Shown in pieces: positions 38,201-48,673 of a DNA stretch of 64,000 nucleotides. Made by a program: the position numbers and the translations under genes. Source of the stretch: Globisporangium splendens. Taxonomy: Eukaryota; Oomycota; Peronosporomycetes; Pythiales; Pythiaceae. The stretch lies in assembly GCA_006386115.1 (NCBI GenBank), contig VFIW01000038.1:395531-459530 (forward strand), read 5' to 3'. Below the pieces are notes generated by a model that saw only the letters and a program-made list of their open reading frames with translations, was not told the origin of the DNA and made no database searches. Position 1 is the first letter of the stretch. Each line of letters begins with the position of its first letter.

Positions 38201-41004
38201 CCGACCTCCGCCGCCAGTTCGCCACGAACGAGCGCGCCTGCGTCGAGAGCATCCTGCGCGCCGCCGCACCCGACGGCACCGATCCCTCAGCGAGTGCGCG
38301 CACGTGCCCCATCGACCGCGCGACGCTCCACCAGCACTTCGCGGGCACCAACGTCCCAGCGACGGAGTTCGACTACGACGCAGCGGACGGCGCCGACTTC
38401 CGAGCGACACTTGACGCGCTCCCAGCGGCGACGGAGGAGGCGGACGCGCTCACGGCAGGCCTCACGGTCGACGAGGTGGAAGACCAGCTCCAGCGCGCAG
38501 CAGCGGCATCCAGTCCAGGGCACGACGGCGTCGGCTACGACATTTTCAAGCGCTTCCGCACCCAACTCGTGCCGCTGCTGCATGCGACTTTCCAGTTCTG
38601 CTGGAGCCGACGCCGTGTGCCCGCGACGTGGAAGGTCGGCATCGTGCGCCTTCTGCACAAGAAGGGCGACACGATGCAGCCAAGCAACTGGAGGCCGATC
38701 TGCCTGCAAGCCGCGATCTACAAGCTGTACTCGGGCTTGCTGGCGCGTCGGCTCTCCTGCTGGCTCGAGGGCAACGGCCGCCTACCGATGGCGCAGAAGG
38801 GTTTTCGAGCCTTCAACGGGTGCCACGAACACAACTTCGTGAGCACCTCGTTGCTCGACCAGACGCGTCGGCTGCACCGCAAGCTGTACGTCGTCTGGTA
38901 CGACCTCAAGAACGCGTTCGGCTCGCTGCCGCAGCAGCTCATGTGGCGTGTGCTCCGCCACCTCGGCGTCGAGACCGCCTTCATCGAGCGCTGCGGCAAC
39001 ATCTACGACGACTCGTTCTTCGTCGTAGCCAACGCCGCCGACGGCCCGACGGACCCAGTGAAGCAGGAGGTGGGCGTCTACCAAGGATGTCCGCTGAGCC
39101 CCCTCCTCTTCATCACTGCGCTCGTGCCACTCGTCAGGGCACTCGAGCAGCTCGACAACGTCGGAGTGCCACTCGCCGACGGTGTGCGCCCGTGCGTCAC
39201 CGCCTACGCCGACGACCTCAAGATCTTCAGCGACAGCGCCGCCGGCATCCAGCGATGTCACGGCGTTGTCGCTAAATTCCTCGCGTGGACCGGGCTGCGC
39301 GCGAACCCGGCGAAGTGTGCGTTCCTGCCAGTGACGACGAACGCCCGCGGCAACCCGGTCCGAGACGACGCCACCCAGCTCCAGCTCCATGGCGAAGCCA
39401 TCACCCAGCTGAGCCTGCAGGACAGCTACGCGTACCTAGGCGTGGGTGATGGCTTCGACCACGTGCGCCACCGCCTCCAGCTTGCACCCAAGCTCGCAGA
39501 GATCAAGCGGGAGACGGTGGCACTCATGCGCTCGGAGCTGGCGCCGTGGCAGATCGTGCGCGCACTGAAGACGTACATCTACCCCAAGGTAGAGTACGCA
39601 CTTCGCCACCTGCGCCCTCTTCAGTCCCAGCTCCAAGGCTTCGACCGCACGGTGACCAAGGGACTGCGGCACCTGCTGCGCCTCCCCCAGTCCGCCACGA
39701 ACGAATTCTTCTTCGCTCCAACGTCCAGTGGCGGACTGGGTCTGCAGCCCCTCGTGGAGATGCACGAGGCGCTGCAGATAGCGCACGCGTGGCAGATGCT
39801 CCACTCCAAGGACCCGGCCATCCGCGCCATCGCGCGCACGCAAGTCGCGCAGGTGGCCCGCCAGCGCTTCAAGCTCGACGAGGAGCACTGGCGCGGCGAT
39901 GACAAGGGGGAAGAGCTCGTCCAGCTCTTCCTCAACTCCAAGCTCGCTGCGTCGCCGCACGCCACCGCCAAGCGCCGCAACGGTGACATCGCCTCGCTGT
40001 GGACGGACGTCCAGAGGCACCTGCGCGTGCTCTGTCTTGAGCTCACGCCCCGCGGCGACGGCAGCGACACAGGACGCCTGCACCTTCACGTGCCGCACCA
40101 CCGCAACTGGCTCTGCCACAAAACGGTGTTGCGGCAGGTAAAGCTGCACATGAAGCTGGCCCACCTGGCCAAGTGGAAGGCCATGGTGGACCAAGGGAAG
40201 ACAGTGCGCGTGCACGGCGGCGCCGGCGCGAAGTTCCTGTCGACTGGGGCGGGCCTAGGAGACAACGACTACTCCTTCGCCATTCGGGCCCGCCTCAACC
40301 AAGTCGACACGAACAGCGTGCTCAAGCGCAAGCGCCTTCGCGCCAACGCGACCTGCCGTACGCCGGACTGCTCGAGGGCCGAGACGCTGGCGCACGTTCT
40401 CAACCACTGTGCGCCAAACATGGACGCAATTCGCCAGCGTCACGACGACGCCCTCGAGCAAATCGGCGCAGCACTCAAGCGCGCGGTCGACCGCTCCCGT
40501 GGATCCCAGGAACTCCGACTGAACCAGACGGTCCCAGGATACACGGGAGCGGCGCTCCGACCGGACATCCAGGTCAGCAATCCAGCGGCCAAGACCTTGG
40601 TGATTGCCGACCTTGCGATCACCTTTGAAGACCAGCCGACCAGCCAGCAGACATCCTCGTCGCTCCAGCTCAGCCACGACCACAAGACACTCAAGTACCA
40701 ACCTATTGTGGCTGAGCTGCAGCACAAGGGCTGGCGGGTTCAGACGGCGGCCATCATCTATGGATCGCTCGGCTCGGTTCACCCCAGCAACTTTGTGACT
40801 TACACAGAGAAGCTGGGGCTGCTCAAGCGTGAGGCTCGACGGCTAAACATCCAGCTGTCGAGCCATTGCATCAGAGCAAGCCACCGCATCTGGAACTGGC
40901 ATTGCAGCCAGCACCGGATGCGGCAACAAAGCGGCACTGCCTCGCGAGCACCGCGCGGACCTGGGGGGGTCCCGCGGAGCACATCGCAGGCAGAGGCACG
41001 GTAA
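35260..41004 (+). CDS. Family B retrotransposon polyprotein (ZnF-RNase H-RT-RLE), copy B1
   Basis: This 1914-residue protein starts at ATG 35260, whose MRFFWPLRDR matches the family A start MRLYWPRFET. The frame is open further upstream but has no ATG. Domains: C2H2 finger C304/C307/H320/H325 and a following CCHC-like finger; NLS-like KRRR near 463; RNase H with D640, E681, D705 and D755; RT with D1215 (YDLKNAF), QGCPLSP and YADD at 1316-1319; knuckle C1699/C1704/H1712/C1717; RLE with RPD ending at D1769 and D1784. The spacing of RNase H and RLE catalytic residues equals that of family A to within one residue. The N-terminal 300 residues are Pro/Ala-rich and unlike family A. The C-terminus stops about 60 residues after the RLE. 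All catalytic residues are present. Confidence 0.92.
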   Translation: MRFFWPLRDRSPSTDSECSTASQSSLASDASFYSAAGGEEMSTAPSRPADPIVDLRGDPPADPLGDPPEDPLGDQPPMPCFTFGAGWEPQDPLRVAAGGASFPGPQPPPDAATSGTGAQPAAPIAPQRAAARTTSGRNDRIAPSSAPQLVFDIEAPSARSAPGGRVQDPSGRALPPAFLGLPLTENRADGAAPTAAPRAPTPAEAPLDRASHTGSLRPPATLPPTAADSLADCAPPALPDPPCARPERGESLADGRAPDLATERDEIPAPAPPSSPRELLQPLDGSCQDVALAVYAHNAALFECTLCAHTARDLAALQQHRRSAHRNTRFVDHFHSGCACGVSFFSRAAATKHARECPESALSAAAAARTAAANTAGMSLGADERDDLASAGVLHDVASPAFGNILPAALATAADAPSATATADAATQQSTVPPAAAQPPRRAHVPPVPRALSPPSALRIGGKRRRLNDDDDDSGGDLDVLMHDEDIAAHVDAPPEPHHNGAAAPVPTDPATARRRRTRWGPRVLVNVTRPPRRTHTRWGPPLRRDHQQANPEPTPATLDQLLVATADSAATASVTAATTTATTSRRRRRGSRAPTAAPSATADAPRTTTPAPRTTTTSATTATLEPDGDATEPWVLRFDGACRRNPGPAGAGAALFEPSGTVVWTASHFLPGSETNNTAEYSAMLLGVRSAIHHGATRLRVEGDSHLALSQVRGTFACTNRRLRKLRNRVQAALRELDEYRLVHIDRQANAHADRLANRALDLRKTKFDCGPHVTATDSCVQPAEILGPTAHPPSSGDDRDESMPGPEEPAADDETDADVEADIARRDGGEIFPTLQIGPGSAPTQQPRLRLRQLSEDEFDAAARTLERFANDMASKIADADDWHSGEGYISAIPVRLRELLAPFVVPTRSPPRNARSRPTRPQSRSPRPPRVTRHQREHRLDEALDNLAAVQRSTPTDQRSIRNARRRVGRIRTAQAKSDLRRQFATNERACVESILRAAAPDGTDPSASARTCPIDRATLHQHFAGTNVPATEFDYDAADGADFRATLDALPAATEEADALTAGLTVDEVEDQLQRAAAASSPGHDGVGYDIFKRFRTQLVPLLHATFQFCWSRRRVPATWKVGIVRLLHKKGDTMQPSNWRPICLQAAIYKLYSGLLARRLSCWLEGNGRLPMAQKGFRAFNGCHEHNFVSTSLLDQTRRLHRKLYVVWYDLKNAFGSLPQQLMWRVLRHLGVETAFIERCGNIYDDSFFVVANAADGPTDPVKQEVGVYQGCPLSPLLFITALVPLVRALEQLDNVGVPLADGVRPCVTAYADDLKIFSDSAAGIQRCHGVVAKFLAWTGLRANPAKCAFLPVTTNARGNPVRDDATQLQLHGEAITQLSLQDSYAYLGVGDGFDHVRHRLQLAPKLAEIKRETVALMRSELAPWQIVRALKTYIYPKVEYALRHLRPLQSQLQGFDRTVTKGLRHLLRLPQSATNEFFFAPTSSGGLGLQPLVEMHEALQIAHAWQMLHSKDPAIRAIARTQVAQVARQRFKLDEEHWRGDDKGEELVQLFLNSKLAASPHATAKRRNGDIASLWTDVQRHLRVLCLELTPRGDGSDTGRLHLHVPHHRNWLCHKTVLRQVKLHMKLAHLAKWKAMVDQGKTVRVHGGAGAKFLSTGAGLGDNDYSFAIRARLNQVDTNSVLKRKRLRANATCRTPDCSRAETLAHVLNHCAPNMDAIRQRHDDALEQIGAALKRAVDRSRGSQELRLNQTVPGYTGAALRPDIQVSNPAAKTLVIADLAITFEDQPTSQQTSSSLQLSHDHKTLKYQPIVAELQHKGWRVQTAAIIYGSLGSVHPSNFVTYTEKLGLLKREARRLNIQLSSHCIRASHRIWNWHCSQHRMRQQSGTASRAPRGPGGVPRSTSQAEAR

Positions 41005-41023
41005 GCAGGTCATATTGACCGAA

Positions 41024-41052
41024 AGGGCACCATCCACGTAGGACACCGCCCT
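41024..41052 (+). other. 3' UTR hairpin, candidate RT recognition element (B1)
   Basis: The hairpin is AGGGC-ACCA-TCC-ACGTA-GGA-CACC-GCCCT, 29 nt, starting 20 nt after the stop. Outer stem and loop equal those of family A; the inner stem changes C:G to T:A on both sides. B2 has it at 47184-47212. Confidence 0.6.
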
Positions 41053-41159
41053 AGCAAACCCAGTTCAGTATATTGATACCCTCCACTTAGTGACATGCAT
41101 ATTCAAACCGATACATATTCGTTAGGAGAGGTTACTAACTGGTAATATATCAACATTTC

Positions 41160-41310
41160 TCTGTTCTAATCAGTGTGAAAACTGATTGCCGGGCGACAAA
41201 CCCGGTTTTATTTTCACATTCATTTTTGAGGGTGTCGCCTGGCAGAGCAGCTTGCTGTGAGCCTGCGACCGGTCTCCCGGGGATTGCACTCTCCCCCGGC
41301 GAGGCCCACT
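41160..41310 (+). pseudogene. U2 segment 39-189, family B type, at 5' end of B2
   Basis: As B1 but with T at 41206 (CCCGGT), which turns the closing pair of stem IIb into G:U. B3 shares this base. Confidence 0.88.
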
Positions 41311-41419
41311 ACACTTGACTCTTTCTACTTTCCGACTTCCTCCCATCCCTCTCTCTCCGCGCACACTCTCTCTTTCTTCTAATTTTAGTCTCGTACTGAA
41401 TTTAGTTAGTTTAGAGAGG

Positions 41420-44400
41420 ATGCGCTTCTTCTGGCCGCTGCGCGACCGCTCCCCGTCCACGGACAGCGAGTGCTCCACAGCCAGTCAGAGCAGCCTCGCC
41501 AGCGACGCGTCTTTTTATAGCGCAGCTGGCGGGGAGGAGATGAGCACCGCGCCCTCTCGCCCAGCGGACCCGATAGTGGACCTCCGAGGGGATCCGCCAG
41601 CGGATCCACTGGGGGATCCACCAGAGGATCCGCTGGGGGACCAGCCGCCCATGCCGTGCTTCACGTTTGGAGCCGGCTGGGAGCCGCAAGACCCCCTCCG
41701 AGTCGCCGCGGGAGGTGCAAGCTTCCCGGGCCCCCAGCCACCCCCAGACGCTGCAACTTCGGGCACGGGTGCGCAACCTGCTGCGCCCATTGCACCTCAA
41801 CGTGCTGCGGCGCGGACGACCTCTGGCAGAAATGACAGAATCGCGCCGTCCTCCGCGCCGCAGCTCGTTTTTGACATCGAAGCGCCGTCCGCCCGATCCG
41901 CTCCGGGCGGACGGGTCCAAGATCCGAGCGGACGCGCCCTCCCCCCAGCTTTTCTCGGTCTCCCACTGACCGAGAACCGAGCTGATGGCGCTGCCCCAAC
42001 AGCAGCGCCTCGAGCCCCGACGCCAGCCGAAGCCCCCCTCGACCGCGCCAGCCACACTGGCTCGCTCCGACCACCAGCGACTCTCCCGCCGACCGCCGCC
42101 GACTCCCTCGCCGACTGCGCGCCCCCCGCTCTCCCTGACCCCCCTTGTGCTCGCCCAGAACGAGGCGAATCGCTCGCCGATGGGCGAGCACCCGACCTCG
42201 CCACCGAACGTGACGAGATTCCAGCACCAGCGCCACCGTCTTCCCCCCGTGAACTCTTGCAGCCGCTCGACGGCAGCTGCCAAGACGTGGCGCTGGCGGT
42301 GTACGCGCACAACGCCGCGCTCTTTGAGTGCACGTTGTGTGCGCACACCGCGCGGGATCTCGCCGCGCTCCAACAACATCGGCGCTCCGCGCACCGCAAC
42401 ACCCGCTTCGTGGACCACTTCCACAGCGGGTGCGCGTGCGGCGTGAGCTTTTTCTCGCGTGCGGCGGCGACCAAGCACGCGCGCGAATGTCCAGAGAGCG
42501 CGCTCTCGGCCGCCGCCGCCGCGCGCACCGCAGCGGCCAACACCGCAGGTATGTCTCTCGGCGCCGACGAACGCGACGACCTCGCGTCCGCCGGCGTCTT
42601 GCATGATGTTGCATCCCCCGCCTTTGGCAACATTTTGCCGGCTGCGCTTGCGACCGCGGCAGACGCACCGAGCGCCACCGCGACCGCAGACGCAGCCACG
42701 CAGCAGAGCACTGTGCCCCCCGCTGCCGCCCAACCCCCCCGGCGTGCGCACGTCCCCCCCGTGCCGCGCGCCCTCTCGCCACCGTCCGCGCTGCGGATTG
42801 GTGGCAAACGCCGACGCCTCAACGACGACGACGACGACAGTGGCGGTGACCTCGATGTGCTGATGCACGACGAGGACATCGCTGCACACGTGGATGCGCC
42901 TCCAGAGCCGCACCACAATGGCGCAGCAGCACCTGTGCCGACCGACCCCGCGACCGCGCGCCGCCGCCGCACGCGATGGGGACCCAGAGTGCTCGTGAAT
43001 GTGACGCGGCCTCCGCGACGCACTCACACACGCTGGGGCCCTCCACTCCGACGCGACCACCAGCAAGCGAACCCCGAACCTACACCAGCGACCCTGGACC
43101 AGCTGCTGGTGGCCACGGCGGACAGTGCAGCGACGGCGAGCGTGACGGCTGCGACGACGACTGCGACGACGAGCCGACGACGCCGCAGGGGATCGAGAGC
43201 GCCGACCGCCGCACCGAGCGCGACCGCAGACGCGCCACGAACGACCACGCCGGCACCGCGCACAACAACGACGAGCGCGACGACTGCGACGTTGGAGCCC
43301 GACGGTGACGCGACTGAGCCGTGGGTCCTGCGCTTCGACGGCGCCTGCCGTCGGAACCCAGGCCCAGCCGGAGCGGGTGCGGCCCTCTTCGAGCCCAGTG
43401 GCACCGTGGTGTGGACGGCGTCGCACTTCCTCCCGGGCAGCGAGACCAACAACACAGCCGAGTACTCGGCGATGCTGCTCGGGGTGCGAAGCGCCATCCA
43501 CCACGGCGCGACTCGCCTCCGCGTCGAGGGCGACAGCCACCTCGCGCTCTCGCAGGTGCGCGGCACCTTCGCGTGCACGAACCGGCGCCTGCGCAAGCTG
43601 CGCAACCGGGTGCAGGCGGCGCTGCGCGAGCTCGACGAGTACCGGCTCGTGCACATCGACCGGCAAGCGAACGCGCATGCCGACCGCCTCGCGAACCGCG
43701 CCCTCGACCTCCGCAAGACCAAGTTCGACTGTGGTCCCCACGTGACGGCCACCGACTCGTGTGTGCAGCCGGCGGAAATCCTGGGACCGACAGCCCACCC
43801 ACCCAGCTCCGGCGACGATCGCGACGAGTCGATGCCGGGACCCGAGGAGCCAGCTGCGGACGACGAGACCGACGCCGACGTCGAAGCCGACATCGCGAGG
43901 CGCGACGGGGGCGAGATTTTCCCGACGCTCCAGATCGGCCCCGGCTCGGCGCCAACCCAGCAGCCGCGTCTCCGACTCCGCCAGCTCTCGGAGGACGAGT
44001 TCGACGCCGCAGCGCGCACGCTCGAGCGCTTCGCGAACGACATGGCGAGCAAGATTGCGGACGCCGACGACTGGCATTCCGGGGAGGGCTACATCAGCGC
44101 CATCCCTGTGCGCCTCCGTGAACTCCTCGCACCATTTGTGGTGCCGACCAGGAGCCCTCCACGGAATGCCAGATCCCGTCCAACGCGCCCGCAATCCCGC
44201 TCACCTCGTCCACCGCGAGTGACCAGGCACCAACGCGAGCACCGCCTCGACGAGGCGCTCGATAATCTGGCAGCCGTGCAGCGCTCGACACCGACCGACC
44301 AGCGCTCCATCCGCAACGCCCGGCGTCGAGTCGGTCGCATCCGCACGGCGCAAGCCAAGTCCGACCTCCGCCGCCAGTTCGCCACGAACGAGCGCGCCTG

Positions 44401-47164
44401 CGTCGAGAGCATCCTGCGCGCCGCCGCACCCGACGGCACCGATCCCTCAGCGAGTGCGCGCACGTGCCCCATCGACCGCGCGACGCTCCACCAGCACTTC
44501 GCGGGCACCAACGTCCCAGCGACGGAGTTCGACTACGACGCAGCGGACGGCGCCGACTTCCGAGCGACACTTGACGCGCTCCCAGCGGCGACGGAGGAGG
44601 CGGACGCGCTCACGGCAGGCCTCACGGTCGACGAGGTGGAAGACCAGCTCCAGCGCGCAGCAGCGGCATCCAGTCCAGGGCACGACGGCGTCGGCTACGA
44701 CATTTTCAAGCGCTTCCGCACCCAACTCGTGCCGCTGCTGCATGCGACTTTCCAGTTCTGCTGGAGCCGACGCCGTGTGCCCGCGACGTGGAAGGTCGGC
44801 ATCGTGCGCCTTCTGCACAAGAAGGGCGACACGATGCAGCCAAGCAACTGGAGGCCGATCTGCCTGCAAGCCGCGATCTACAAGCTGTACTCGGGCTTGC
44901 TGGCGCGTCGGCTCTCCTGCTGGCTCGAGGGCAACGGCCGCCTACCGATGGCGCAGAAGGGTTTTCGAGCCTTCAACGGGTGCCACGAACACAACTTCGT
45001 GAGCACCTCGTTGCTCGACCAGACGCGTCGGCTGCACCGCAAGCTGTACGTCGTCTGGTACGACCTCAAGAACGCGTTCGGCTCGCTGCCGCAGCAGCTC
45101 ATGTGGCGTGTGCTCCGCCACCTCGGCGTCGAGACCGCCTTCATCGAGCGCTGCGGCAACATCTACGACGACTCGTTCTTCGTCGTAGCCAACGCCGCCG
45201 ACGGCCCGACGGACCCAGTGAAGCAGGAGGTGGGCGTCTACCAAGGATGTCCGCTGAGCCCCCTCCTCTTCATCACTGCGCTCGTGCCACTCGTCAGGGC
45301 ACTCGAGCAGCTCGACAACGTCGGAGTGCCACTCGCCGACGGTGTGCGCCCGTGCGTCACCGCCTACGCCGACGACCTCAAGATCTTCAGCGACAGCGCC
45401 GCCGGCATCCAGCGATGTCACGGCGTTGTCGCTAAATTCCTCGCGTGGACCGGGCTGCGCGCGAACCCGGCGAAGTGTGCGTTCCTGCCAGTGACGACGA
45501 ACGCCCGCGGCAACCCGGTCCGAGACGACGCCACCCAGCTCCAGCTCCATGGCGAAGCCATCACCCAGCTGAGCCTGCAGGACAGCTACGCGTACCTAGG
45601 CGTGGGTGATGGCTTCGACCACGTGCGCCACCGCCTCCAGCTTGCACCCAAGCTCGCAGAGATCAAGCGGGAGACGGTGGCACTCATGCGCTCGGAGCTG
45701 GCGCCGTGGCAGATCGTGCGCGCACTGAAGACGTACATCTACCCCAAGGTAGAGTACGCACTTCGCCACCTGCGCCCTCTTCAGTCCCAGCTCCAAGGCT
45801 TCGACCGCACGGTGACCAAGGGACTGCGGCACCTGCTGCGCCTCCCCCAGTCCGCCACGAACGAATTCTTCTTCGCTCCAACGTCCAGTGGCGGACTGGG
45901 TCTGCAGCCCCTCGTGGAGATGCACGAGGCGCTGCAGATAGCGCACGCGTGGCAGATGCTCCACTCCAAGGACCCGGCCATCCGCGCCATCGCGCGCACG
46001 CAAGTCGCGCAGGTGGCCCGCCAGCGCTTCAAGCTCGACGAGGAGCACTGGCGCGGCGATGACAAGGGGGAAGAGCTCGTCCAGCTCTTCCTCAACTCCA
46101 AGCTCGCTGCGTCGCCGCACGCCACCGCCAAGCGCCGCAACGGTGACATCGCCTCGCTGTGGACGGACGTCCAGAGGCACCTGCGCGTGCTCTGTCTTGA
46201 GCTCACGCCCCGCGGCGACGGCAGCGACACAGGACGCCTGCACCTTCACGTGCCGCACCACCGCAACTGGCTCTGCCACAAAACGGTGTTGCGGCAGGTA
46301 AAGCTGCACATGAAGCTGGCCCACCTGGCCAAGTGGAAGGCCATGGTGGACCAAGGGAAGACAGTGCGCGTGCACGGCGGCGCCGGCGCGAAGTTCCTGT
46401 CGACTGGGGCGGGCCTAGGAGACAACGACTACTCCTTCGCCATTCGGGCCCGCCTCAACCAAGTCGACACGAACAGCGTGCTCAAGCGCAAGCGCCTTCG
46501 CGCCAACGCGACCTGCCGTACGCCGGACTGCTCGAGGGCCGAGACGCTGGCGCACGTTCTCAACCACTGTGCGCCAAACATGGACGCAATTCGCCAGCGT
46601 CACGACGACGCCCTCGAGCAAATCGGCGCAGCACTCAAGCGCGCGGTCGACCGCTCCCGTGGATCCCAGGAACTCCGACTGAACCAGACGGTCCCAGGAT
46701 ACACGGGAGCGGCGCTCCGACCGGACATCCAGGTCAGCAATCCAGCGGCCAAGACCTTGGTGATTGCCGACCTTGCGATCACCTTTGAAGACCAGCCGAC
46801 CAGCCAGCAGACATCCTCGTCGCTCCAGCTCAGCCACGACCACAAGACACTCAAGTACCAACCTATTGTGGCTGAGCTGCAGCACAAGGGCTGGCGGGTT
46901 CAGACGGCGGCCATCATCTATGGATCGCTCGGCTCGGTTCACCCCAGCAACTTTGTGACTTACACAGAGAAGCTGGGGCTGCTCAAGCGTGAGGCTCGAC
47001 GGCTAAACATCCAGCTGTCGAGCCATTGCATCAGAGCAAGCCACCGCATCTGGAACTGGCATTGCAGCCAGCACCGGATGCGGCAACAAAGCGGCACTGC
47101 CTCGCGAGCACCGCGCGGACCTGGGGGGGTCCCGCGGAGCACATCGCAGGCAGAGGCACGGTAA
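41420..47164 (+). CDS. Family B retrotransposon polyprotein, copy B2
   Basis: This 1914-residue ORF appears identical in protein sequence to B1; the coding substitutions I noticed are silent (GCT to GCC and GCA to GCG in the RNase H). All catalytic motifs are intact. Confidence 0.92.
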   Translation: MRFFWPLRDRSPSTDSECSTASQSSLASDASFYSAAGGEEMSTAPSRPADPIVDLRGDPPADPLGDPPEDPLGDQPPMPCFTFGAGWEPQDPLRVAAGGASFPGPQPPPDAATSGTGAQPAAPIAPQRAAARTTSGRNDRIAPSSAPQLVFDIEAPSARSAPGGRVQDPSGRALPPAFLGLPLTENRADGAAPTAAPRAPTPAEAPLDRASHTGSLRPPATLPPTAADSLADCAPPALPDPPCARPERGESLADGRAPDLATERDEIPAPAPPSSPRELLQPLDGSCQDVALAVYAHNAALFECTLCAHTARDLAALQQHRRSAHRNTRFVDHFHSGCACGVSFFSRAAATKHARECPESALSAAAAARTAAANTAGMSLGADERDDLASAGVLHDVASPAFGNILPAALATAADAPSATATADAATQQSTVPPAAAQPPRRAHVPPVPRALSPPSALRIGGKRRRLNDDDDDSGGDLDVLMHDEDIAAHVDAPPEPHHNGAAAPVPTDPATARRRRTRWGPRVLVNVTRPPRRTHTRWGPPLRRDHQQANPEPTPATLDQLLVATADSAATASVTAATTTATTSRRRRRGSRAPTAAPSATADAPRTTTPAPRTTTTSATTATLEPDGDATEPWVLRFDGACRRNPGPAGAGAALFEPSGTVVWTASHFLPGSETNNTAEYSAMLLGVRSAIHHGATRLRVEGDSHLALSQVRGTFACTNRRLRKLRNRVQAALRELDEYRLVHIDRQANAHADRLANRALDLRKTKFDCGPHVTATDSCVQPAEILGPTAHPPSSGDDRDESMPGPEEPAADDETDADVEADIARRDGGEIFPTLQIGPGSAPTQQPRLRLRQLSEDEFDAAARTLERFANDMASKIADADDWHSGEGYISAIPVRLRELLAPFVVPTRSPPRNARSRPTRPQSRSPRPPRVTRHQREHRLDEALDNLAAVQRSTPTDQRSIRNARRRVGRIRTAQAKSDLRRQFATNERACVESILRAAAPDGTDPSASARTCPIDRATLHQHFAGTNVPATEFDYDAADGADFRATLDALPAATEEADALTAGLTVDEVEDQLQRAAAASSPGHDGVGYDIFKRFRTQLVPLLHATFQFCWSRRRVPATWKVGIVRLLHKKGDTMQPSNWRPICLQAAIYKLYSGLLARRLSCWLEGNGRLPMAQKGFRAFNGCHEHNFVSTSLLDQTRRLHRKLYVVWYDLKNAFGSLPQQLMWRVLRHLGVETAFIERCGNIYDDSFFVVANAADGPTDPVKQEVGVYQGCPLSPLLFITALVPLVRALEQLDNVGVPLADGVRPCVTAYADDLKIFSDSAAGIQRCHGVVAKFLAWTGLRANPAKCAFLPVTTNARGNPVRDDATQLQLHGEAITQLSLQDSYAYLGVGDGFDHVRHRLQLAPKLAEIKRETVALMRSELAPWQIVRALKTYIYPKVEYALRHLRPLQSQLQGFDRTVTKGLRHLLRLPQSATNEFFFAPTSSGGLGLQPLVEMHEALQIAHAWQMLHSKDPAIRAIARTQVAQVARQRFKLDEEHWRGDDKGEELVQLFLNSKLAASPHATAKRRNGDIASLWTDVQRHLRVLCLELTPRGDGSDTGRLHLHVPHHRNWLCHKTVLRQVKLHMKLAHLAKWKAMVDQGKTVRVHGGAGAKFLSTGAGLGDNDYSFAIRARLNQVDTNSVLKRKRLRANATCRTPDCSRAETLAHVLNHCAPNMDAIRQRHDDALEQIGAALKRAVDRSRGSQELRLNQTVPGYTGAALRPDIQVSNPAAKTLVIADLAITFEDQPTSQQTSSSLQLSHDHKTLKYQPIVAELQHKGWRVQTAAIIYGSLGSVHPSNFVTYTEKLGLLKREARRLNIQLSSHCIRASHRIWNWHCSQHRMRQQSGTASRAPRGPGGVPRSTSQAEAR

Positions 47165-47319
47165 GCAGGTCATATTGACCGAAAGGGCACCATCCACGTA
47201 GGACACCGCCCTAGCAAACCCAGTTCAGTATATTGATACCCTCCACTTAGTGACATGCATATTCAAACCGATACATATTCGTTAGGAGAGGTTACTAACT
47301 GGTAATATATCAACATTTC

Positions 47320-47472
47320 TCTGTTCTAATCAGTGTGAAAACTGATTGCCGGGCGACAAACCCGGCTTTATTTTCACATTTATTTCTGAGCTCGGTCGGA
47401 CTGCGAGCAGCTTGCTGCCTCGTCTCTGGCTCGGTTTCCCGGGGATTGCACCTTCCCCCGGCGAGGCCAACC
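47320..47472 (+). pseudogene. U2 segment 39-191, family A type, at 5' end of A5
   Basis: Returns to the family A stem III and ATTTCTG Sm-like site directly after a family B 3' end, showing that the U2 type follows the downstream element. Confidence 0.9.
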
Positions 47473-47634
47473 CTCTATATTACGGTAGTTGTCTATTCCC
47501 TTGTTATCTTTACTGTGTTGTTTATATTTGCTACCCTTCTATTTCGCTATTGTTCTTTCTGCTCTTTCGGTAGTCGGAAACAGTACCTAATTAGACAGGC
47601 GCAGAGTAGACAGGCGGTAGTGTAACTTGCGTGT

Positions 47635-47671
<37 letters not shown>

Positions 47672-48618
47672 AAGTCGACCCCACAAAAGAGCACTTTGCC
47701 ACGCTTCTAGAGCGAACTAAAACAAAAGAAAAACACCAAAAGTAAGAAGACACGCAGGGCTACAAGAGAACACAAGGAATAGATAATTTCACCGTAATAT
47801 ATTAACAGTTGGTATGCGTCTCTACTGGCCCCGTTTCGAGACCCGCGACCGCGCGGACTCCATCGGGAGCAACGCCTCCACTGTCTCGTCCAGTCAGGGG
47901 TCGCTCGGCAGCGATGCCGGCTTCCTCCTAGACAGCGACGAGGACAGCGACGTCGAGGACGACCTCGACAACGACGAAGACCACCACCACCACGCTCACG
48001 AAGACCCGCCGCCGCCACCACCACCCCAAACCCGCGCCACGGTCACGGAGGTGCACCCGCACAGAGGACCACACTACGTGTGCACTCTGTGTGGGTTCAG
48101 CGCCCCCCACATGTTCGTGCTCGGCCGCCACCGCGCACTCGCACACGAGAATGACCACTTTGTGGACATCTTCACGTGCGAGTGTGCGTGCGACCGGCAC
48201 TTTACCACCCGCGGTGCTGCTGCTAACCACGAACGTGGATGCAGCACCGCCCAGAACACTACCACACTTGGCCTTGCGCCACAGAATGATGGTCCTGACC
48301 CGGAGACAGCCGCGCCAAGCAGCATCCCCGAGCCAGGGCCATCCCCAACCACGATGTCCCCCCCTCGCCACGGTACCCGAGCGCACTTCAACGTGCACGA
48401 GTACCGTCGGCTACCAAACCGAGGGTGCCAAGAGGCGCCGCCTCGCCCCTCCCCTCCCCGATGACGAACGTCAGCAAGGTGCCAGTGTACCCCCCTCCCA
48501 GACGACGGTGTTCCTCACCGACCTGCTGACGCTCACCCGGTACCGAGTACACCAAGACAACGACGCCGCACACCCAGTCCCCCCTCCAGCGACGACAACG
48601 ACAACAACCAACACTCAG

Positions 48619-48673
48619 GTAAGTATAGTGAACTCAAATGAAATGGTTATTAACTATGATTATTCCCCTACAG
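48619..48673 (+). other. Intron-like sequence in A5 ORF
   Basis: As A1 but with TTCCCCTACAG at the acceptor, one more pyrimidine than A1-A4. Confidence 0.6.

Larger units (their letters stand above)
35000..41159 (+). mobile_element. Utopia-like non-LTR retrotransposon, family B copy 1
   Basis: This 6160-bp unit is U2 39-189, a 109-nt pyrimidine-rich leader with no ATG, ORF 35260-41004, and a 155-nt 3' UTR ending CTAACTGGTAATATAT..CATTTC before the next U2 position 39. It lacks the A-rich tract, the 144-bp repeats, the intron-like sequence and the long tail of family A. The coding sequence is more GC-rich. Confidence 0.9.
41160..47319 (+). mobile_element. Utopia-like retrotransposon, family B copy 2
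   Basis: This is 6160 bp, exactly the length of B1. By eye only a handful of substitutions separate the two (for example at 41206, in the CT-rich leader, near 43494 and near 43621), so one is a very recent copy of the other. Confidence 0.9.
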
